Assembly (NCBI RefSeq): GCF_017168335.1 | Contig: NZ_JABFAU010000011.1 | Coordinates: forward strand, 325,485 to 389,484 | Source: Rhodococcus sp. KRD162 | Lineage (GTDB): Bacteria > Actinomycetota > Actinomycetes > Mycobacteriales > Mycobacteriaceae | Direction of reading: 5' to 3' | Length of the DNA: 64,000 bases | Shown: positions 37,243 to 44,152 of the stretch, piece after piece | How positions within the stretch are numbered: position 1 is the stretch's first letter | Layout: every line of letters begins with the position of its first letter | The notes under the pieces: generated by a model | What the model saw: only the letters and a program-made list of their open reading frames with translations | Databases searched by the model: none | What the model was told of the DNA's origin: nothing | Made by a program: the position numbers and the translations under genes

Positions 37243-37904
37243 TCGAATCCATTCTTCCGAACGGCGTGGTCTCGGCCGAGTTGTTCGCCGATCCACCGGA
37301 CCTGAAGCCTCATCCGCTCGAAGCGCCGTTGGTCGCCAAGGCGGTGGACAAGCGCAAGCGGGAGTTCACCTCGGCCCGGCACTGTGCCCGCGTGGCCATG
37401 GAGAAGTTGGGGGTCGAGCCCGCAGCGATCATGCGGGGCACGTCGGGTGCGCCGCAGTGGCCGAAGGGAGTGGTCGGTTCCCTGACGCATTGCGACGGCT
37501 ATCGCGGGGCGGTGCTGGCGTATTCGATGCAGGTGCGGTCGGTGGGAATCGATGCCGAGCCGCACGGTCCACTGCCCGACGGGGTCTTGGAAGCGGTCAG
37601 TCTGCAGGCCGAACGAGACTGGCTGGCGAGTGTCGGCCGCGAGGACGTCCATTGGGATCGCCTGCTGTTCTGCGCCAAGGAGGCCACCTACAAAGCCTGG
37701 GAGCCACTGACCGGACGGTGGCTCGGGTTCGAGGATGCGCACATCACCTTCGAGCGCACCGGCTCCGGTGACGACATCTCGGGGACGTTCCGTTCGGAAC
37801 TGCTGGTGCCCGGCGATACCGACAGTGGATCCCCGTTGACTGCGTTCGACGGCCGATGGAAGGTCGAGGGCGGCCTGGTGATGACCGCCATCTCGGTGAT
37901 GTGA
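37239..37904 (+). CDS. pptT: 4'-phosphopantetheinyl transferase
   Basis: PptT activates acyl and peptidyl carrier proteins of fatty acid, polyketide and siderophore synthases using coenzyme A. The 221-residue Sfp-type enzyme shows the metal motif GIDAE at 103-107 and FCAKEATYKAW near 144-154. It is translationally coupled to pptH. The length is normal. Confidence 0.94.
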   Translation: MIESILPNGVVSAELFADPPDLKPHPLEAPLVAKAVDKRKREFTSARHCARVAMEKLGVEPAAIMRGTSGAPQWPKGVVGSLTHCDGYRGAVLAYSMQVRSVGIDAEPHGPLPDGVLEAVSLQAERDWLASVGREDVHWDRLLFCAKEATYKAWEPLTGRWLGFEDAHITFERTGSGDDISGTFRSELLVPGDTDSGSPLTAFDGRWKVEGGLVMTAISVM

Positions 37905-37939
37905 CGGTCGGCCCGGCCCGCCTGGCACAATGCACTCCC

Positions 37940-39001
37940 GTGAGTGCTCGCGAAAAGATTTCCTCCGGTCTCGTCGGTGCCGGCTTGCTGGTGGTGGACA
38001 AGGGTCCGGGTGTGACGAGCCACGATGTGGTGGCGTCGTGTCGAAAACTGCTGCGCACCAGGAAAGTCGGCCATGCAGGGACTCTGGATCCCATGGCCAC
38101 CGGCGTACTCGTTCTCGGTGTGGAGCGGGCCACCAAGATGCTCGGTCTGCTGTCGTTGACCACCAAGTCCTACACCGCGACCGTCCGGCTTGGGCGCAGC
38201 ACGACGACCGACGACGCCGAGGGAGAGGTCCTGTCCGACGCCTCCGCCGGGCACATCTCGGATTCGGAGATCGCCACCGCTGTCGCCGGATTGACCGGCG
38301 ACATCGAGCAGGTTCCGGCCAGCGTCAGCGCCATCAAGGTCGACGGTCAGCGCGCACACAAGTTGTCTCGGGCCGGCGAGGAGTTCACGCTGGCCGCCCG
38401 CAAGGTCACGGTCGACCGGTTCGATGTCACGGCCCGGCGTGATGTGGTGGAGCACGAGAGTAGTTTCGTCGACCTCGATGTCGAGGTCGACTGCACCTCG
38501 GGGACGTACGTGCGCGCTTTGGCGCGCGATCTCGGTACGGCCTTGGGTGTGGGTGGCCACCTGACGGCGCTGCGTCGCACTCGCGTCGGGCCCTTCACGC
38601 TCGAGCATGCGCGCACCCTCGACGAGCTGGCCGAGGATCCTGCGGTGAGCCTCGATATCGATCAGGCCGCTCGCACTGCGTTTCCGCATCGGCAGATCGA
38701 TGCGGCCGAGGCCGAGTCATTGAGCCAGGGCCGCTGGCTGGACCCGGTAGGGATCGACGGGGTCTACGCGGCGATCGACCCGACAGGTCACACCATCGCA
38801 CTGCTTCAGGAGCGGGGGAAGCGGGCGGGGTCGGTCGGGCGCTGTCGGGGCCGGGGCGCGGACCCTACGGCAGTCAGGTCGCGGGAACCATCCAGATCGC
38901 TTCGGCGGCACGGTGCCCGAGGTCGATGGAGTCCGTGTCACCGGTTCGTGCCAGTTCGATGGCGACGGTACCGGCGTAGTCGCGTCGTTCCTTCACCGTG
39001 A
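37940..39001 (+). CDS. truB: tRNA pseudouridine-55 synthase with unusual C-terminal tail
   Basis: TruB makes pseudouridine 55 in the T-loop of tRNAs. The catalytic block VGHAGTLDPMATG near residue 45 carries the aspartate; later motifs (SYTATVRLG, SGTYVRALARDLG) are present. The GTG start gives VSAREKISSGLVG. The frame runs for 353 residues, longer than the usual 290-310: after LLQERGKRAGSV it becomes Arg/Pro-rich, unlike the family end, and runs 128 bases into the convergent sirR gene. A small indel near 38830 is possible. Confidence 0.88.
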   Translation: MSAREKISSGLVGAGLLVVDKGPGVTSHDVVASCRKLLRTRKVGHAGTLDPMATGVLVLGVERATKMLGLLSLTTKSYTATVRLGRSTTTDDAEGEVLSDASAGHISDSEIATAVAGLTGDIEQVPASVSAIKVDGQRAHKLSRAGEEFTLAARKVTVDRFDVTARRDVVEHESSFVDLDVEVDCTSGTYVRALARDLGTALGVGGHLTALRRTRVGPFTLEHARTLDELAEDPAVSLDIDQAARTAFPHRQIDAAEAESLSQGRWLDPVGIDGVYAAIDPTGHTIALLQERGKRAGSVGRCRGRGADPTAVRSREPSRSLRRHGARGRWSPCHRFVPVRWRRYRRSRVVPSP

Positions 39002-39590
39002 TCGGCACGTCGAGAGCGATGCCGACGGAATCGAAGTAGCGGAGCATCGCAGGGTCGGAATCGGAAATTCTGGCTACTCGGCCGGATTGTCCGTCCAGAT
39101 AGTCGCTGAGCCGGGTGGCGGACGGGGCGTCGACCGCACCATCGACCGAGGGAATGGGGTCCCCGTGCGGATCCCGTTCGGGATGGCCGAGTTTGGCGTC
39201 GATCCGTTCCATCATCAAGTCCGAGACGGCGTGTTCGAGGATCTCGGCCTCGTCGTGGACTTCGTCCCAGCCGTAGCCGAGTTCGCGCACGAGGTACGTC
39301 TCGATCAGACGGTGTCGACGCACCATGCCGATGGCGGCCAGGCGGCCCTTCTCGGTCAGCGAGATCGCTCCGTAGCGGGCGTGATCGACCATGCCCTGGT
39401 CGGCCAGTTTGCGAATTGCTTCGGACACCGTCGACGCGGACACACCGATGCGTTCGGAGAGCATCTTGGTGCTGACGGAGTCCTCGCTCCACTCGCTGGC
39501 AGTCCAGATCACCTTGAGGTAATCCTGCGCAACAGCGGACAGCTGGACGCCCTCGTCGGCAGAAACAGGATCGTCTTTTCGTTGCGCCAC
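38874..39590 (-). CDS. DtxR-family metal-dependent regulator (SirR/MntR-like)
   Basis: The 238-residue protein has the DtxR winged helix (YLKVIWTASEW near 23, LSERIGVSASTVSEAIRKL near 43), the metal-site helices (EILEHAVSDLM near 113), and a C-terminal FeoA/SH3-like domain. It corresponds to M. tuberculosis Rv2788 (SirR, a manganese regulator). Being the last gene after a metal ABC transporter, it probably represses that operon when manganese is sufficient. The GTG start gives VAQRKDDP; the frame is open further upstream but without a good site. Confidence 0.9.
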   Translation of the reverse strand: MAQRKDDPVSADEGVQLSAVAQDYLKVIWTASEWSEDSVSTKMLSERIGVSASTVSEAIRKLADQGMVDHARYGAISLTEKGRLAAIGMVRRHRLIETYLVRELGYGWDEVHDEAEILEHAVSDLMMERIDAKLGHPERDPHGDPIPSVDGAVDAPSATRLSDYLDGQSGRVARISDSDPAMLRYFDSVGIALDVPITVKERRDYAGTVAIELARTGDTDSIDLGHRAAEAIWMVPAT

Positions 39591-39600
39591 GATTGCGAGC

Positions 39601-39614
39601 TTAGGCAATCCAAT
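39601..39614. promoter_or_regulatory. Candidate DtxR-family operator upstream of the regulator gene
   Basis: TTAGG-CAAT-CCAAT lies 10 bases before the regulator start and is a partial inverted repeat (TTAGG against CCTAA, two mismatches). It shares TTAGGCA..CC.A with the site at the head of the transporter operon. Confidence 0.45.
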
Positions 39615-39627
39615 AGGAAAAGACACT

Positions 39628-40500
39628 TCACTCGGCCGGAGCGAGCGACACCTGTCTGCGCCGACGCAGGGCACGGGTGACGATGCCCTGCGAGGGGCTG
39701 AACAAGTATGCGAGTACGAACACCAACCCCTGGGCCAGTACGACACTGCCGCCGGAGGAGACGTCGAGATAGAAACTCGAATAGATGCCGACCAGGGCGC
39801 ATCCCACCGAAATCAGCGGTGCCAGCACCAGCATCCGTCCGAAACTGTGTGTGAGCAGGTATGCAGATGCGCCGGGCGTGATCAGCATCGCCACGACGAG
39901 GATCACCCCGACGGCTTGGAGCGCGACCACGGTGGTCAGTGCCAGCAGGGTCAGCATCACCGCGGAGATCACCGTCGGGTTGATTCCGACGGCGCGAGCC
40001 TGGGTGCGGTCGAACGCGAACAGGGTGAAATCTCGACGCTTGACGATCATGACCGCCAACGCGATCCCACCCAGGACGAATACCTGCAGCATGTCGGCCT
40101 GCGAGACGCCGAGCAGATTGCCGAACAGGATGTGATTGAGATCGATCTGACTGGGAAACTTCGAGATCAGCACGACGCCGAGCGCGAACAACGTGGTGAA
40201 CACGACGCCGATGGCCGCGTCTTCCTTCACGATGGTCGTGTTGCGGACCACCCCGATCGCACCGACCGCGATGAGCGCGAACAACAGCGCGCCGATCGCG
40301 AACGGCGCACCCAACAGATACGACAGCGCGACGCCGGGTAACACCGCGTGCGAGACCGCATCACCCATCAGCGACCAGCCGATGAGGACGAGCCAGCAAC
40401 TGAGGACCGCGCACACGATCGAGGCGGTGATGGTCACCAGTAGTGCCCGCTGCATGAAGGTGTACTCGAGCGGGTCGAGCAGGAAGTCGATCGGATACAC
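39628..40500 (-). CDS. Manganese/zinc ABC transporter permease
   Basis: This 290-residue ABC-3 family permease has eight or nine hydrophobic helices and the family segments GDAVSHAVLPGVALSYLLG near 47-65 and GVILVVAMLITPGASAYLL near 197. It probably moves Mn or Zn ions. The start is GTG. It lies three bases after the ATPase gene and 37 bases before the regulator. Confidence 0.92.
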   Translation of the reverse strand: MYPIDFLLDPLEYTFMQRALLVTITASIVCAVLSCWLVLIGWSLMGDAVSHAVLPGVALSYLLGAPFAIGALLFALIAVGAIGVVRNTTIVKEDAAIGVVFTTLFALGVVLISKFPSQIDLNHILFGNLLGVSQADMLQVFVLGGIALAVMIVKRRDFTLFAFDRTQARAVGINPTVISAVMLTLLALTTVVALQAVGVILVVAMLITPGASAYLLTHSFGRMLVLAPLISVGCALVGIYSSFYLDVSSGGSVVLAQGLVFVLAYLFSPSQGIVTRALRRRRQVSLAPAE

Positions 40501-40503
40501 CGG

Positions 40504-41319
40504 TCAGCTCGCTTCCGGAGTTCGGGTGTGCGTCGGGGGAGTCCCCGCGCCCAGCTGGTCGACCGTCGAGGGGTCCATGCCGAAGGCCAGCGCGAGGTTC
40601 TCCGGGCGCAGTACCTCGGCGGGGCGGCCGTGCATCAGCACCCGCTGTTGGAGCAGGATCGCCTCGTCGCACAGAGCCGGTAGTGCGTGCAGATCGTGAG
40701 TGGACACCAGTACCGCCGCACCGTGCGATGCGAGCTCGCGCAGCAGCCGGGTGATGGTGGCTTCGGTCTTCTTGTCCACGCCCGCGAAGGGTTCGTCGAG
40801 CAACAGCAACGACGCCTCCTGGGCAATGGCACGTGCGACGAACGCACGTTTGCGCTGGCCGCCCGAGAGCTGGCCGATTTGCCGATTCGCTAGATCGGCC
40901 AGGTCGACACGCTGCAGAGCGTCGTCGACGGCTGCACGATCTGCAGCTCGGGGAGTGCGGAAGAAGTTCTGTTTTCCGTATCGCCCCATCATGACGACAT
41001 CACGAACGCTGATCGGGAAGGTCCAGTCCACCGATTCTGCCTGGGGCACGTAGCTGACCGTGCCTGCTTTGCGTGCCTGCGCGGGGTCCGCGCCGAAGAC
41101 CGTGATGGAACCGGTGTTCGGCTTCACGACTCCCATCACGGCCTTGAACAGTGTCGACTTGCCCGATCCGTTCATCCCGACCAACCCGCACACTCGGCCC
41201 GATGCGAGCGTGAGGCTGGCGTCGACGAGAGCCACGACCTCGCGATACCGCACGTTGACGGTGTCGATCGACAACGCGTCGACGCCGTCTGCCCGTGATG
41301 CGGTGTCGTGTTCGGTCAT
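40504..41319 (-). CDS. Manganese/zinc ABC transporter ATP-binding protein
   Basis: The 271-residue ATPase has Walker A GMNGSGKST near 48-56, signature LSGGQRKR near 152 and Walker [13 protein letters not shown] near 171. The QAESVDWTFPISVRDVVMMGRYG segment is characteristic of MntB/SitB/ZnuC relatives. Its ATG overlaps the binding-protein stop as ATGA. The frame remains open upstream to 41832, but only as a shadow of the binding-protein gene. Confidence 0.92.
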   Translation of the reverse strand: MTEHDTASRADGVDALSIDTVNVRYREVVALVDASLTLASGRVCGLVGMNGSGKSTLFKAVMGVVKPNTGSITVFGADPAQARKAGTVSYVPQAESVDWTFPISVRDVVMMGRYGKQNFFRTPRAADRAAVDDALQRVDLADLANRQIGQLSGGQRKRAFVARAIAQEASLLLLDEPFAGVDKKTEATITRLLRELASHGAAVLVSTHDLHALPALCDEAILLQQRVLMHGRPAEVLRPENLALAFGMDPSTVDQLGAGTPPTHTRTPEAS

Positions 41320-42278
41320 CTTTGCCCCACCAGCGCATCGGCGATCAGCCGGGCGTCGTAGCGCAGCAGATCCAGGTACGTGGGAACCGGGCCGTCGGCA
41401 TCGCTCAGGGAGTCGACATAGAGGTGTCCGCCGAACCGCGCGCCGGTGTCCTCGGCGACTTGCTGCTGCGCCTTGTCGGAGACGGTCGACTCGCAGAACA
41501 CTGCGGGTACGTCGTTCTCGCGAACGAAATCGATGGTGCGGACCACTTGCTTGGGTGTTCCTTCCTGTTCGGCATTGACCGGCCACAGGTACGCCTCGTG
41601 CAGATCGAAGTCGCGCGCGAGGTACCCGAAGGCCCCCTCGCAGGTCACCAGTGCACGCTGTCGCGGAGGCAGGACGGCCAGGTCTGCGTCGAGTTCGCCC
41701 CCGACCTCTCGGAGTTGCTCGGTGTACTCGGCGGCATTGGCGCGATAGTCGGCGGCGTTGCCGGGATCGAGTTCGGCGAACGCGGCGGCGATGTTGTGCA
41801 CGTACGTCTCGGCGGCGACCGGCGACATCCACGCGTGCGGGTTCACCTTCCCCGCGTATGCGTCGTCGCGAATGTAGACCGGATCCACATTCGCACTGAC
41901 GACGGCATGCGGTACCGGCAGACGCTCGACGAATTTCTCGAACCAGGCTTCGAGCCCCAGACCGTTGTCCAGGATCAGCTCGGCCTGCTCGGCCGTCCGC
42001 AGATCTCCAGGGGTCGGTTCGTAGCCGTGGATCTCGGCTCCGGCCTTCGTCATCGATTCCACTCGCAGGTGTTCTCCGGCGACGTTCGCGGCCATGTCGG
42101 CGAGGACGGTGAACGTTGTCAGAACCAAAGGACGATCGTCGTCGAGCACCAACGCGTCGTCATCCCCGACGGCACGGGCGCAACCATTGCTCGCCGCGAC
42201 CAGTAGGCCCGCCAGCGCACAGGTCACGACTACTCGCTCGGTGCGAGATCCACGGCCGCGAAGAAAAAAGTTAGGCAC
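41316..42278 (-). CDS. Metal-binding lipoprotein of the ZnuA/TroA/MntA family
   Basis: This 320-residue solute-binding protein has a signal with a lipobox-like cysteine (SNGC near residue 31) and the cluster A-I metal-site pattern: EIHGYEPTPGD near 83, NPHAWMSP near 146 and a late FCESTVSD. Without the long His-rich loop of ZnuA, manganese is a reasonable guess. It is the first gene of the transporter-regulator operon. The GTG start sits inside a candidate operator. Confidence 0.9.
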   Translation of the reverse strand: MPNFFLRGRGSRTERVVVTCALAGLLVAASNGCARAVGDDDALVLDDDRPLVLTTFTVLADMAANVAGEHLRVESMTKAGAEIHGYEPTPGDLRTAEQAELILDNGLGLEAWFEKFVERLPVPHAVVSANVDPVYIRDDAYAGKVNPHAWMSPVAAETYVHNIAAAFAELDPGNAADYRANAAEYTEQLREVGGELDADLAVLPPRQRALVTCEGAFGYLARDFDLHEAYLWPVNAEQEGTPKQVVRTIDFVRENDVPAVFCESTVSDKAQQQVAEDTGARFGGHLYVDSLSDADGPVPTYLDLLRYDARLIADALVGQR

Positions 42279-42284
42279 ACCGAA
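42271..42284. promoter_or_regulatory. Candidate DtxR-family operator at the head of the metal-transport operon
   Basis: TTAGG-CACA-CCGAA is an inverted repeat with one mismatch (TTAGG against CCTAA). It overlaps the GTG of the binding protein and abuts an AT-rich AAATATTTA (42284-42292) that may be the -10 region. Repressor bound here would block transcription. Confidence 0.5.
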
Positions 42285-42368
42285 ATATTTACCGTGGGGA
42301 TACCTTTTTGTCCATACCCGGCGCGTGCGACACGCCAGTCCGAGAGTGACCGCGACGGCGACGGGCCG

Positions 42369-42374
42369 TAGGCT
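42369..42374 (+). promoter_or_regulatory. Candidate -10 box (TAGGCT) for leaderless ribF
   Basis: TAGGCT ends seven bases before the ribF GTG and no Shine-Dalgarno precedes that GTG, so a leaderless transcript is likely. Confidence 0.5.
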
Positions 42375-42381
42375 TCGCGGT

Positions 42382-43350
42382 GTGCAGAGGTGGCGAGGAC
42401 TCGACGATGTACCTGCCGACTGGGGCAGATGCGTGCTCACGATCGGTGTGTTCGACGGCGTTCACCGCGGACACGCGCAGCTGATCGAGCGCGCAGTTGT
42501 CGCTGCGCGAGAGCGTGGTGTTCCGAGCGTGCTCATGACGTTCGATCCACATCCGATGGAAGTCGTGCGGCCGGGAAGTCATCCTGCGCAGCTGACGACT
42601 CTGACCAGGCGTGCCGAACTGGCCGAAGCGTTGGGAATCGATGTGTTCTGCGTCATGCCGTTCACGCCCGAGCTGATGAAACTCACGCCCGAGCGATACG
42701 TGCACGAGATACTGATCGAGCGCCTGCACGTCGCGGAAGTCGTCGTCGGTGAGAATTTCACCTACGGAAAGAAGGCGCTCGGGACCGTCCCGCTGTTGCG
42801 GAAGATCGGCGAACGGTCCGGCTTCGCGGTGGACGGAGTGAACCTGCTCGCCGAGCATGCTGTGACGTTCTCCTCGACGTACATCCGATCCTGCGTGGAC
42901 GCAGGAGACGTCGGTGCGGCGACAGCAGCGCTCGGTCGTCCGCATCGCGTCGAGGGTGTCGTGGTGCACGGTGACGGTCGTGGTCGTCAAATGGGTTATC
43001 CCACAGCTAATGTCGCGCCGCCGATGTACTCGGCAATTCCGGCGGACGGCGTCTACGCCGCGTGGTTCACCGTGCTCGGGCCCGGTCCGATCATGGGGAC
43101 GGTGACCCCGGGTGAACGACATCCGGCCGCGGTGTCGGTGGGAACCAATCCCACCTTCTACGGCCGCAACAGGACTGTCGAGGCGTTCGTGCTCGACGGC
43201 GAGGCCGACCTGTACGGCCAGCACGTGGCAGTGGACTTCGTCGAGCGGCTGCGCGGGATGGAGAAGTTCGACTCGATGGAGGCGCTCGTGGAGGAAATGG
43301 GCCGCGATGCCGAGCGAGCACGCTCGATTCTTGCCGCGGACTCGGCCTGA
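42382..43350 (+). CDS. ribF: Bifunctional riboflavin kinase/FAD synthetase
   Basis: RibF makes FMN and FAD from riboflavin. The N-terminal adenylyltransferase domain has GVFDGVHRGHAQLI near 22-35 and the FDPHPMEVV segment near 55; the C-terminal kinase domain has GRGRQMGYPTANV near 198-210 and NPTFYGRNRTVE near 256. The 322-residue length is normal. The frame extends far upstream through the divergent region, but the GTG at 42382 matches the family start. Confidence 0.95.
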   Translation: MQRWRGLDDVPADWGRCVLTIGVFDGVHRGHAQLIERAVVAARERGVPSVLMTFDPHPMEVVRPGSHPAQLTTLTRRAELAEALGIDVFCVMPFTPELMKLTPERYVHEILIERLHVAEVVVGENFTYGKKALGTVPLLRKIGERSGFAVDGVNLLAEHAVTFSSTYIRSCVDAGDVGAATAALGRPHRVEGVVVHGDGRGRQMGYPTANVAPPMYSAIPADGVYAAWFTVLGPGPIMGTVTPGERHPAAVSVGTNPTFYGRNRTVEAFVLDGEADLYGQHVAVDFVERLRGMEKFDSMEALVEEMGRDAERARSILAADSA

Positions 43351-43356
43351 TAGGCT
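43351..43356 (+). promoter_or_regulatory. Candidate -10 box (TAGGCT) for rpsO
   Basis: The hexamer directly follows the ribF stop and is identical to the ribF and rimP boxes. Transcription from about 43363 would give a leader of roughly 110 bases before rpsO. Confidence 0.45.
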
Positions 43357-43405
43357 GTCCCCTCGGTGCTCGCTGCGGTCCGCGGCGGCTGTACCGGCTT
43401 CGATT

Positions 43406-43423
43406 CCGTCGTGCCCACGACGG
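43406..43423 (+). promoter_or_regulatory. Hairpin in the rpsO leader
   Basis: CCGTCGT-GCCC-ACGACGG is a perfect seven-base-pair stem 48 bases before the rpsO start. S15 controls its own mRNA through leader structures in several bacterial groups, so this may be part of such an element. The larger fold was not computed. Confidence 0.35.
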
Positions 43424-43471
43424 CTGCGTTGCTTCCTTTCACGCGGACGTCATTGATCAGGAGTAGTACCA

Positions 43472-43741
43472 GTGGCATTGACCACCGAACAGAAGAAGGC
43501 CGTTCTCGGCGAGTACGGCTTGCACCCCACCGACACGGGTTCGCCCGAGGCGCAGGTTGCAATGCTCACCAAGCGCATCGTCGACTTGACCGAGCACCTC
43601 AAGAAGCACAAGCACGACCACCACTCCCGCCGCGGCCTGCTGCTGCTGGTCGGACGTCGTCGTCGCCTGCTCAAGTACATCGCGAAGGTCGACGTCACCC
43701 GTTACCGCTCGCTCATCGAGCGTCTGGGTCTGCGTCGATAA
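43472..43741 (+). CDS. rpsO: 30S ribosomal protein S15
   Basis: This 89-residue primary-binding protein of the 30S platform shows the family segments [15 protein letters not shown] near 22-36 and [19 protein letters not shown] near 49-67. The GTG start has AGGAG seven bases upstream. It precedes pnp, as in many bacteria, though a 411-base gap separates them here. Confidence 0.97.
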   Translation: MALTTEQKKAVLGEYGLHPTDTGSPEAQVAMLTKRIVDLTEHLKKHKHDHHSRRGLLLLVGRRRRLLKYIAKVDVTRYRSLIERLGLRR

Positions 43742-43776
43742 TCTCGAACGACGAGTCGATCTCGAACGACGAGTCG
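43741..43776 (+). repeat. Perfect 18-base tandem duplication at the rpsO stop
   Basis: ATCTCGAACGACGAGTCG is present twice in a row, starting at the last base of the TAA stop. Each copy includes CGAACGACGAGTCG, which can form only a weak local fold. Confidence 0.9.
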
Positions 43777-44152
43777 GTGTCACCGATCCGCAGTTCGACG
43801 CGCCGGTGTCCACCGGACTCGATGCATTAGTGCAGAAGCCAACGAGGCAGTGCTTAGACTGTTCCTCGTTGGCTCTCTGTGTTTGTACCGCAAGAACAGT
43901 TACGCCAGCACGAGAAGCGGATGCACGGCATCCGAACATCGCCGTGTATGCCTGTCACGACGTGGTGTCGGTCTTCGGTAGTGGCCTTTCGGATACGAGA
44001 TCCGGAGGGCTTCGATCGATGGCCGCCTCCGCGCAGCCGCGTCCCGAGACACGTTCTCGGAGATGGACGGCACAGGTATGCCGCCACAGCCAGGAGGGCT
44101 CGTGGTGTGTCCACGCGGGCACGGCAAAGACGAGAGGACGAAGACAGAACAC
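43742..44152 (+). other. rpsO-pnp intergenic region, 411 bases without a supported gene
   Basis: Open frames exist in several phases, but none shows a recognisable product. The region holds the 18-base duplication, a CCGGTG/CACCGG hairpin (43803-43816), a strong hairpin at 43837-43874, a GGATGC/GCATCC hairpin (43919-43933), and GAGAGGA (44132-44138) before pnp. It probably contains the rpsO terminator and a structured pnp leader, the part of the mRNA through which PNPase autoregulates in other bacteria. Confidence 0.6.
43837..43874 (+). terminator. Hairpin downstream of rpsO
   Basis: AGCCAACGAGG pairs perfectly with CCTCGTTGGCT, and the apical part CAG...CTG adds three more pairs. A T-containing CTCTGTGTTTG follows. 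It lies 96 bases after rpsO and may be a terminator or an RNase-processing stem. Confidence 0.6.
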
